A model generated the notes under the pieces. It was not told where the DNA came from. It did not search any database and saw only the letters and a program-made list of their open reading frames with translations. Both the position numbers and the translations under genes were made by a program. A stretch of DNA of 14,723 bases from DATGUN01 sp035301285 (lineage in GTDB: Bacteria > Bacillota > Bacilli > Bacillales > Amphibacillaceae): contig DATGUN010000034.1 of assembly GCA_035301285.1 (NCBI GenBank), positions 1 through 14,723 of the forward strand. Direction: 5' to 3'. Shown here in pieces: positions 6,404 through 13,284 of the stretch (positions are counted from its first letter, which is position 1; each line of letters opens with the position of its first letter).

Positions 6404-6859
6404 TTGGTGGCAAATTATATTGTTTCAATTCATACGAAGGCGATCTTGAATAAGGACAATGCTTATTATAAAACGCGTATTTATGAAAAGAAACAAATTT
6501 GGAACCATGTACATAAAGCAGACTATATCCTTAAGCAGAATTGCATTGAAAACGGTTCCACTGTGGAAGGGAGAAGGGAATTTGCAAGGAAGATTTTAAA
6601 TAGCCCCATCAAATTACCAATTGCAATCTGCCCTCAACTTGATGTTTACATGCTACCTACATCCTCACCTAAAAGCCTGGAATGTGTATGGGTTGCTTAT
6701 TATCATGTAAAAAAATACGAGGAGCGTGATGATAAAACATATATTTTTTTCCGGGATGGCACAGGGATGTATGTCGATATTTCCGCATCCACCTTTCATA
6801 ATCAAATGATACGCACCGCTCACCTGATCGCTCAACTTAATAAGCCGATTCATTATTAA
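6404..6859 (+). CDS. comK: ComK-family competence regulator, short form
   Basis: A 151-residue protein that aligns by eye with B. subtilis ComK, the DNA-binding master activator of genetic competence, from its N-terminal region to about B. subtilis residue 157. Shared landmarks include YEK near residue 27, GRREFA (56-61), P72 in KLPIAICP, PTSSPKSLECVWV (85-97), HVKKYE (101-106), FRDGTGM (116-122) and SASTFHNQMIRTAHL (127-141). It lacks the last 35 or so residues of B. subtilis ComK (192 residues), including the FMLYPK segment recognised by the adaptor MecA. A terminator follows directly, so this end looks genuine. The start is TTG 6404 (or GTG 6407) after AAAAGGAGGTG (6382-6392); the spacing is slightly long. 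It may be a true ComK or a ComK2-like paralogue. Confidence 0.85.
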   Translation: MVANYIVSIHTKAILNKDNAYYKTRIYEKKQIWNHVHKADYILKQNCIENGSTVEGRREFARKILNSPIKLPIAICPQLDVYMLPTSSPKSLECVWVAYYHVKKYEERDDKTYIFFRDGTGMYVDISASTFHNQMIRTAHLIAQLNKPIHY

Positions 6860-6865
6860 GGATGG

Positions 6866-6905
6866 AGGGAAATACCTACATATTTTGGTATTTCCCTTTT
6901 CTTTT
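6866..6905 (+). terminator. strong terminator after the comK-like gene
   Basis: A perfect 11-bp stem (AGGGAAATACC, 6866-6876, with GGTATTTCCCT, 6887-6897) with a 10-base loop leads directly into TTTCTTTTTTT. It begins 7 bases after the stop codon. Confidence 0.9.
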
Positions 6906-7060
6906 TTTCCTTGTTCTTTTTCCTTCCCTTTCTCTTTCCTGTACTTGTCCCTATCCTTTCCAATGTTCAGTCTCTCCGGCTCTCCTCGCCCTATTGGTCT
7001 TCTCTGTTTTCCCAATCCTCCTCCCCCTATCATTTCCAAGAGTCCGTGTTCGTTTCTTTC
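6891..7060 (+). other. polypyrimidine tract
   Basis: By my count 141 of these 170 bases are C or T, and in 6891-6940 only one base (G at 6913) is a purine. The tract starts within the terminator of the comK-like gene and runs toward the efflux operon. Frames on both strands are open here only because the composition avoids stop codons (for example the Lys/Glu/Gly-rich leftward frame at 6665-7039); none is supported as a gene. Confidence 0.7.
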
Positions 7061-7167
7061 AACTCAGGTCCATCCCCGCATAAAATCCTTACCAGGCACC
7101 TGATGCACCACCTTATACGCAGTCCTTTTAAAATTCACTAAAAAGTATCTATTTCAATCTGAAAGTA

Positions 7168-7176
7168 TGCTAAAAT
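7168..7176 (+). promoter_or_regulatory. extended -10 promoter of the efflux operon
   Basis: TGCTAAAAT is an extended -10 element; a -35 is not clear. Transcription would begin near 7183, leaving a leader of about 70 bases before the adaptor gene. Confidence 0.5.
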
Positions 7177-7190
7177 AGGGTTCATTGGAG

Positions 7191-7203
7191 CATTATAATA
7201 ATG
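7191..7203 (+). promoter_or_regulatory. palindrome downstream of efflux promoter, possible operator
   Basis: CATTATAATAATG is a perfect inverted repeat around a central A, placed about 8-20 bases after the expected transcription start. That position would suit a repressor site, but no regulator gene lies beside the operon, so the reading is tentative. Confidence 0.25.
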
Positions 7204-7234
7204 TACATAGAACGTCTGGAGTAGGAGTACCCAA

Positions 7235-7252
7235 ATGGGAGGAAAACGCTGA
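7235..7252 (+). CDS. five-codon leader ORF coupled to the adaptor gene
   Basis: ATG at 7235 follows TAGGAG (7222-7227) by 7 bases and encodes MGGKR. Its stop overlaps the adaptor start as TGATG (7250-7254). Its two glycine codons (GGA GGA) supply the adaptor's own ribosome binding site (GGGAGG). Ribosomes translating this leader would cover that site and finish on the adaptor start, an arrangement that suggests coupled or attenuated translation. It may also be chance. Confidence 0.35.
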   Translation: MGGKR

Positions 7253-8124
7253 TGACATTTAGAAATATAACTGGTTTTTTGTTGTTGATCGTCATTGGGG
7301 GAACACTTGTGGCATGCCAGGATTCCGCTGATGATCAAGAAAATGAGGAAGAAAAGGCTGTGCCGGTTGAAACGACTGAGGTGGAAAAAGGCGATATGAC
7401 CATCACGAAATCGATATATGGTCGTCTGGAACCTTCTTCGACGACTCCTGTCATCCTTCAAAATCCCGGTGAGATTGATTCATTGGAAGTAGCGGAAGGG
7501 GATCATGTGGAGGAGGATGACATGCTTGCGACGATAATGACACCGGCAGGGGAAGAGTCGGTTCGTGCGGAAGCGGACGGTATGATCACGGATTTGGATG
7601 CGTCTGAAGGGAGTCAGGTATCCAATGAGGATCCGCTTGCCGTCATAGTGGATGTCGATAAAATGAAAATCACGTTGAATGTAACGGCCAATGTACGCGA
7701 TCTTTTTGCCAAAGATGATGAATTACAAACGGTTATTGAGGATGATGAATATGATGCGACGATTAAAAGCGTGAAGGAGATGCCTGATGACACCGGTTTA
7801 TATCCGATTGAGGCGGATGTTGAAAATGATGACGGTGATATCCTTTCAGGCATGATTGGTCGTGTGGAAGTACCGGAGAAAAAAGTGAAAGATACGCTTA
7901 TTGTTCCAACAGCCGCAGTCATCACGGAGCAAGATGACACATTCATTTTCATTGCGCATGATGATAAAGCGGAAAAAGTGGATGTGACCATCGCGGAAAT
8001 GCAATCGGATCAAACAGCCATCGAAGGAGATGTAGAGCCTGGAGATCAGGTCATCATTGATGGGCAGACGATGTTGGAGGATGGCGGTAAAATAGATGTC
8101 ACAGCTGAGGAGAATGCATCGTGA
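7252..8124 (+). CDS. RND efflux adaptor (membrane fusion protein), lipoprotein
   Basis: A 290-residue membrane-fusion protein of the HlyD/AcrA superfamily, working with the permease encoded next. Its N-terminal signal ends in a lipobox Leu-Val-Ala-Cys (Cys22), so the mature protein should be lipid-anchored outside the membrane. An acidic linker (about 23-36) leads to the two half-motifs of the lipoyl-like domain (about 72-96, GEIDSLEVAEGDHV, and 102-133, ADGMITDLDASEGSQV), then beta-barrel and membrane-proximal parts (about 135-285; IVPTAAV at 217-223 is characteristic). The half-motifs are almost adjacent, so the coiled-coil hairpin that contacts TolC in Gram-negative adaptors is missing, as fits a one-membrane cell. 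The chain is very rich in Asp and Glu. ATG 7252 follows GGGAGG; the gene overlaps the permease start by 4 bases. Confidence 0.9.
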   Translation: MTFRNITGFLLLIVIGGTLVACQDSADDQENEEEKAVPVETTEVEKGDMTITKSIYGRLEPSSTTPVILQNPGEIDSLEVAEGDHVEEDDMLATIMTPAGEESVRAEADGMITDLDASEGSQVSNEDPLAVIVDVDKMKITLNVTANVRDLFAKDDELQTVIEDDEYDATIKSVKEMPDDTGLYPIEADVENDDGDILSGMIGRVEVPEKKVKDTLIVPTAAVITEQDDTFIFIAHDDKAEKVDVTIAEMQSDQTAIEGDVEPGDQVIIDGQTMLEDGGKIDVTAEENAS

Positions 8125-11100
8125 AGCTCGTCAACACATCTGTCAAACGTCCCGTCGGCGTGATCATGATTGTTCTTGCTGTGATTGCGCTCGGTGTCGT
8201 ATCCATGAAGAACCTCGTCATTGATTTGATGCCAAAAATTGACTTGCCGGTTGCCGTCGTTGCGACAACATATGAAGACGCCGCACCGCAGGAAGTCGAA
8301 AATTTGATCAGTGAACCGATTGAATCATCCGTCAGTTCGGTCGAAGGGATTGAAGCTGTCCAAACTCAGTCTGAATCGGGTTCATCGCTTGTGTTGATGA
8401 CATTTAAAAACGGTGTCGACCTTGATCAATCATTGCTGGACGTCCGTGAAAAAGTCGACCAAGTGAAAGGGTCGCTTCCAGATCGGTCTGGTGATCCAAA
8501 CGTCCTCAGATTCAGTCCTGATCAACTGCCGGTTGTATGGATCAGTGTGTCAGGTGAAGACGCTGCAGAACTGACAGATTTGGCTGATGATCAGATTGTC
8601 CCGTTTTTTGAAAAGCAAAGTGGTGTCGCTTCTGTCACCGTTGAAGGAGAAAAAGAACGTGAAATCCAGCTTGAACTCGACCAAGCGCATATGGAACAGT
8701 ATGGTGTCACGGCTGATACAGTCATACAAGCCTTAAATGGAACGAACGAATCTGCGTCTGTCGGGAAAGTTGAAAAAGGCAATAAGGATCTACAACTCAG
8801 GATAACCGGTGAATTTGATTCCATCGATGATATTGAACAAACGCTTGTCCAAACCGAATCAGGGGCGACGATCCATGTAGAGGATGTTGCAACGGTAAAC
8901 GATACATACGAAGACCCAAGCTCCGAGACACTTGTCAATGGTGAGCCGTCCGTCGTATTATCCATCATGAAAAAAACCGACAGCAATACCGTGGAAGTGG
9001 CCAATAATGTGACGGATGCACTTGATGATATCCGTGCTGACTTGCCAAAAGACGTTCACTTGAAAACAGTGATCGACACTTCGGAGTTCATTCAAATGTC
9101 GATTGACTCCGTCGTGCAAAATATCTTGATCGGTGGAGCTATCTCTATATTTGTTCTGCTTTTATTCTTGAAAAGCGTCCGAGCAACGATTGTCATCGGT
9201 GTGTCCATTCCAATCGCGATTATTTCAACGTTTGCCTTGCTTTATTTCACAGGAGAAACGTTGAATATCCTGACCCTTGGGGGATTGGCGCTTGGGCTCG
9301 GGATGATGGTCGACAGTTCTATCGTCATTTTGGAAAATATCTATTCATACAGACAGCGTGGGCATAGTCTTTTCGAATCGGCGACAAAAGGAGCGTCCGA
9401 GTTGGCCCCGGCGGTCATCGCTTCGACAACGACGACATTGGTTGTATTCATACCAATCGTTTTTGTCGAAGGGATCGCATCTGACATGTTCACACCACTG
9501 GCACTGGCTGTATCTTTTTCATTGATTGCATCGCTCGTTGTTGCTGTGACATTGGTGCCGATGCTCTCATCAAAAATTCTCAGACAGGCAATGGAAGATG
9601 ATGAAAAAGGGAGACGTTATTGGTTCAACCGTTTTCTTGAACGTGTCAAAAATGGCTATCAACACGTCCTTGATTGGGTATTGACATTTCGCAAGACGAC
9701 GATTTTGGCCACCATTCTCGCAATTGGCGGTAGTCTCGCGCTCGTACCCTTCATCGGAACGGAATTCATTCCCGAGTCAGATCAGGGTCAGATCAGCATC
9801 GATGTTGAAACAGATCCAGGAAGCTCCCTCGCACATACGAGTGATGTCGCGGGAGAAATCAATGATCGACTAGATGCTTACCATGAATTCATTGAAACGA
9901 ACTATGTCAATATCGGCGGCGATGACATGATGGGGGGAGGCAGTGCCGATTCAGCATCCTATACCATTCAACTCACGCCTTCAACAGACAGGGATAAGTC
10001 GACGGAAGAGATCGTAAGGGAGATGGATGATGACTTGCAGGAGATTCCAGGGGCAGACATTCAAGTCAATGCCATGGATACCGGCATGAATATGGGAGAC
10101 CCGATTGAAATCAAGTTGAGTGGCCCGGAACATGAGGTGTTGGATGAACTTGCCGATCAAGTCGTCACCGAAATAGAATCGGTGGACGGTATTTTCAATC
10201 CGGAATCCGCCCAAGAAGCGGGACGGCCTCAGATGATTATCCAAGTGGACAAAGAAAAAGCGGCGCAATACGGATTGACAGAAGAACAAATCAAAGGGCA
10301 GATTGAATTGAAGTTTACCGGTCAAGTTGCCAGTGTCTACCGTGAAAAAGGCCATGAAATGAATGTGACATTGGTTTATCCGGAAGACGAACGCCGTACC
10401 ATCAATGACTTGAACGACATGAAAATCCAGTCTGCGGAAGGGGCATCCATACCACTTGAGGAAGTGGCGACATTCGAGGAGTCAGAAGGACCGGTTGCGC
10501 TTATGCGTGAAAACCAGCAGCCGCAAATGAATATCACCTCCGAACTATCCGGACGCGATTTAGGAAGCGTGGTGTCGGATGTGGAAAATAAACTGGACCA
10601 TATGAGCTTTCCGGAAGGCTATCAATACTCAATCGGTGGGCAGGCGGAAGATATGGCTGAGTCCTTTTCCGATTTGGCGATTGCACTGATATTCTCGGTG
10701 TTCTTGGTCTATGCGGTCATGGCAGTCCAGTTTGAAAATTTCCTGTTTCCATTCATCATCATGTTTTCCATGCCAGCTACCGTTGTCGGAGTGTTGCTCG
10801 GCCTATTTGTGACCGATTTGCCACTGAGCATCCCAGCATTCATCGGAATCATCATGCTCGCCGGAATTGTCGTCAATAACTCCATTGTCCTTGTCGATTA
10901 CATCAATATATTACGAGGATATGGCTACAATCGTTATGAAGCGATCATCGAAGCGGGCAGGAGCCGGTTGCGTCCCATTTTGATGACAACACTAACGACT
11001 GTCTTGGCGATGATCCCGCTCGGACTTGCATTAGGTGAAGGCGCCGAAATGCAGCAGCCACTCGCAGTGACGATCATTTTCGGTCTATCGGTTTCAAGCC

Positions 11101-11201
11101 TATTCACACTCTTATTGATTCCGGTCGTCTATACGCTATTTGATGATTTCACCGTAAAAATACTCGGCAAAAAGAAAAAAGAGCGAACGGAAGAGAAATA
11201 A
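8121..11201 (+). CDS. RND efflux permease, SwrC/AcrB type
   Basis: A 1,026-residue inner-membrane RND transporter that exports hydrophobic compounds using the proton gradient; the B. subtilis relative SwrC (YerP) confers surfactin resistance. It has the classic duplicated plan: TM1 near residues 12-30, a large outer loop with porter domains, TM2-6 (about 335-490), TM7 near 530, a second large loop, and TM8-12 (about 850-1010). The TM4 motif GMMVDSSIVILEN carries Asp398, equivalent to AcrB Asp407, but the AcrB Asp408 position is Ser399; in TM10, AGIVVNNSIVLVDY has Asn919 where AcrB has Lys940. Such variants occur in other Gram-positive RND pumps. GTG 8121 overlaps the adaptor stop (GTGA), which indicates translational coupling. 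No outer-membrane channel or TetR-type repressor gene is beside it. The substrate cannot be deduced. Confidence 0.93.
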   Translation: MKLVNTSVKRPVGVIMIVLAVIALGVVSMKNLVIDLMPKIDLPVAVVATTYEDAAPQEVENLISEPIESSVSSVEGIEAVQTQSESGSSLVLMTFKNGVDLDQSLLDVREKVDQVKGSLPDRSGDPNVLRFSPDQLPVVWISVSGEDAAELTDLADDQIVPFFEKQSGVASVTVEGEKEREIQLELDQAHMEQYGVTADTVIQALNGTNESASVGKVEKGNKDLQLRITGEFDSIDDIEQTLVQTESGATIHVEDVATVNDTYEDPSSETLVNGEPSVVLSIMKKTDSNTVEVANNVTDALDDIRADLPKDVHLKTVIDTSEFIQMSIDSVVQNILIGGAISIFVLLLFLKSVRATIVIGVSIPIAIISTFALLYFTGETLNILTLGGLALGLGMMVDSSIVILENIYSYRQRGHSLFESATKGASELAPAVIASTTTTLVVFIPIVFVEGIASDMFTPLALAVSFSLIASLVVAVTLVPMLSSKILRQAMEDDEKGRRYWFNRFLERVKNGYQHVLDWVLTFRKTTILATILAIGGSLALVPFIGTEFIPESDQGQISIDVETDPGSSLAHTSDVAGEINDRLDAYHEFIETNYVNIGGDDMMGGGSADSASYTIQLTPSTDRDKSTEEIVREMDDDLQEIPGADIQVNAMDTGMNMGDPIEIKLSGPEHEVLDELADQVVTEIESVDGIFNPESAQEAGRPQMIIQVDKEKAAQYGLTEEQIKGQIELKFTGQVASVYREKGHEMNVTLVYPEDERRTINDLNDMKIQSAEGASIPLEEVATFEESEGPVALMRENQQPQMNITSELSGRDLGSVVSDVENKLDHMSFPEGYQYSIGGQAEDMAESFSDLAIALIFSVFLVYAVMAVQFENFLFPFIIMFSMPATVVGVLLGLFVTDLPLSIPAFIGIIMLAGIVVNNSIVLVDYINILRGYGYNRYEAIIEAGRSRLRPILMTTLTTVLAMIPLGLALGEGAEMQQPLAVTIIFGLSVSSLFTLLLIPVVYTLFDDFTVKILGKKKKERTEEK

Positions 11202-11881
11202 TCAGATTCAATAAGCCAAGGGAGAAGGAGCAGCACAACGTTCTTTCTTGAATGCGGGAGACGGGTAAAAACGGTTTTAGATCCGCTCCCTTTAGAAAGA
11301 GGGAAAGGACCGATGTGACGCTCTTCCTCCCGATTGAAGATGGAAAAGGGATACGTTTTTAGCGTCCGTTCGGTGAATGGACTTGTCACCATACACTCTT
11401 TTTCGATATAATAAACTCCAATCATGTCGTTTTTTGTCTCATGATGGAGATGCATAACGTACATTTTCCATAACATGAATGACGTGATTTGCTTATTAAA
11501 TGACGATACCTTTAAAAGTGTATGCAAATAATGGTCCATAACCATATTAAGAAGAGACTGGTTTGATCGCCGTGGAATGATGGATTAGAGACCTATTCCG
11601 AAACAGGATCCACAGGTATATGGCGAATGCCGGAGGGCGTTTCCAGTATATGTTTAATTGGAGGCATACGCACCTTATGCGCGTTCCTTGAGTATCATCT
11701 TAGGGTAAGTGCCTACGTTATAACGCGCGATAAGGGATCATCGATGTTTGAATCACAGATGTCATATAACATCCTGTTTATGTCATTCGCGTGCGAGCCA
11801 CAAGTCATCCGCAACCCTGCTGAAGCAGGATTTTCATCTATCTTGGAAATGAAAATAATAAGGGTTCACTAGGAGTATTCC
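11202..11881. other. 680-base region without a supported gene
   Basis: Two long frames exist. The leftward one (11129-11545) overlaps the permease 3' end and has no recognisable features. The rightward one (11627-11872, 81 codons) has no ribosome binding site and no known motif. The region also contains a perfect 10-base palindrome CGTTATAACG (11716-11725) and a small CCTGC-tgaa-GCAGG hairpin followed by ATTTTCATC shortly before tagO (about 11816-11829). A tagO promoter must lie here, but I could not choose one. Confidence 0.4.
11256..11293 (+). terminator. possible terminator after the efflux operon
   Basis: GGGAGaCGG pairs with CCGCTCCC (11283-11290) around an inner TAAAA-acgg-TTTTA stem. 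It lies 54 bases after the permease stop, but only three T follow, so termination is uncertain. Confidence 0.4.
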
Positions 11882-12961
11882 ATGTTTGATTATATTGATT
11901 TTATCATAGCTTTTTTAATCGCAGGAATCACAACGTATTTGGCGACGTTCCTCGTTAAAAAATTTGCGGTTAAAATTGGCGCGGTTGATTTTCCCAATCA
12001 CCGTAAAATACATAAGATTGTTAAGCCGAGACTTGGCGGTATTGCCATCTTCATCGGTGCTTTTTTAGGTGTGCTTTATTTACATCCCTATCATGAACAT
12101 TTGCCGGAAATCTTGCTTGGAGCCATTGTTATCTTATTGACTGGTGCACTTGACGACCGCTTTGGCATCAGACCAGTCATCAAATTGAGTGGGCAGCTCA
12201 TTGCAGCATCATTCCTCATTTCCGATGGACTGATCATCGAGCGTTTAACCCTTCCAATCTTCGGCATGGTCGACCTTGGATTTATCAGCGTCCTCATCAC
12301 CGTGTTGTGGGTGGTTGGCATCACCAACGCCATCAATCTCATCGATGGCCTGGATGGACTGGCTACCGGAGTGACCGCGATTGCGTTTATGAGTATGCTC
12401 GTCATGGCAGTGATCGATGGGCAGTATGTCGCCGCGGTATTATGTATTGTTTTTATTGGTGCAAATGTCGGCTTTCTATTCCACAATTTTTATCCAGCCA
12501 AAATTTACATGGGTGATGCCGGATCGAATCTATTAGGCTATATGATTGCGGTCGTATCCATGCTCGGCCTGTTTAAAAACATCGCACTGCTCGGTTTCAT
12601 CATTCCGATTATAGTACTGGCCGTGCCGATTTTTGATACATTATACGCCATTTTACGCCGCGCATATAAAAAAGGAAGCATCATGGCAGCCGATAATAAA
12701 CACATTCATTACCGACTGATGGAAAATGGCTACAGTCACCGAAAATCAGTACTGATCATTTATGCATTCAGTGCCCTATTCGGTGCCATGGCCGTTCTGT
12801 TTTCCAATTCATCTTTCATGCTTTCCATTATCATCACATTATTTATCCTCATTCTATTTCATTTGCTGGCAGAAGTAACCGGCCTCGTATTGAATGGTAA
12901 ACGCCCCGTGATAGACATGCTCGGACGAATATTTTTGAGGAAAAAACGGGACAGAGAATAG
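11882..12961 (+). CDS. tagO: TagO, undecaprenyl-phosphate GlcNAc-1-phosphate transferase
   Basis: A 359-residue polytopic membrane enzyme of the MraY/WecA family. TagO moves GlcNAc-1-phosphate from UDP-GlcNAc to undecaprenyl phosphate, the first committed step of wall teichoic acid synthesis. The family motifs are present in order: FPNHRKIHKIVKPRLGG (37-53), the Asp-Asp pair at 91-92 (GALDDRFG), NAINLIDGLDGLATG (149-163), the catalytic GDAGSN (211-216) and HIHYRLMENGYSHRKSV (274-290). About ten hydrophobic segments are visible. The length and the HIHYRL loop fit TagO rather than MraY. ATG 11882 follows TAGGAG at 11869-11874. It is a single gene, and the two neighbours do not belong to teichoic acid synthesis. 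Confidence 0.95.
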   Translation: MFDYIDFIIAFLIAGITTYLATFLVKKFAVKIGAVDFPNHRKIHKIVKPRLGGIAIFIGAFLGVLYLHPYHEHLPEILLGAIVILLTGALDDRFGIRPVIKLSGQLIAASFLISDGLIIERLTLPIFGMVDLGFISVLITVLWVVGITNAINLIDGLDGLATGVTAIAFMSMLVMAVIDGQYVAAVLCIVFIGANVGFLFHNFYPAKIYMGDAGSNLLGYMIAVVSMLGLFKNIALLGFIIPIIVLAVPIFDTLYAILRRAYKKGSIMAADNKHIHYRLMENGYSHRKSVLIIYAFSALFGAMAVLFSNSSFMLSIIITLFILILFHLLAEVTGLVLNGKRPVIDMLGRIFLRKKRDRE

Positions 12962-12975
12962 ACTGGGTCGACACG

Positions 12976-13060
12976 TTTTCGCGTGGAACTGCTCGATTTC
13001 TGAGTGGATCCGCGCGATGTTGATGTAAGGCCGCCCGGATTTCGGCTCGGCCCGCGCGAT
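12976..13060 (-). repeat. second 21-bp-type array, inverted
   Basis: Read on the minus strand, four cores related to ATCGCGCGG start at 13060, 13040 (ATCCGGGCGG), 13018 and 12997 (ATCGAGCAG), spaced 20, 22 and 21 bp; a more worn fifth core may lie at 12976. The core and period are those of the array at 6060-6236, but the orientation relative to the window is opposite. It begins just after the tagO stop codon. Confidence 0.7.
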
Positions 13061-13162
13061 TCCTGATCGAGAATTGGAATGTTGCGGGGGAGTTTGAGCG
13101 TTAAACAGTGTCCGCTGCGGAAACAGTTCTTGATATGGAGATTCATACAGGAGGAAATACCC

Positions 13163-13191
13163 TTGTTAATCTGAAAATAAGTCGCTATAAT
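13163..13191 (+). promoter_or_regulatory. sigma-A-type promoter of the arylsulfotransferase gene
   Basis: TTGTTA (13163-13168) and a perfect TATAAT (13186-13191) are separated by exactly 17 bases, the best promoter in the window. Transcription would start near 13198, leaving a leader of about 87 bases. The gene is thus independent of tagO. Confidence 0.75.
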
Positions 13192-13284
13192 AAGGGCGTA
13201 TAAATATTGATATATCATGCAACATGAAGATGGCGTGCGAGGTGCTGTTTTTATTTTGGTGTTGCAATAATTGGAGAGGATTTT

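Noticed and set aside
6665..7039. Leftward Lys/Glu/Gly-rich 124-codon ORF
   Set aside because: Its composition follows from the polypyrimidine tract, and the rest is antisense to the comK-like gene.
11129..11545. Leftward 138-codon ORF
   Set aside because: It overlaps the permease 3' end, has no recognisable domain and no clear ribosome binding site.
11627..11872. Rightward 81-codon ORF ahead of tagO
   Set aside because: There is no Shine-Dalgarno sequence and no motif, and it contains a hairpin and a palindrome more consistent with leader DNA.
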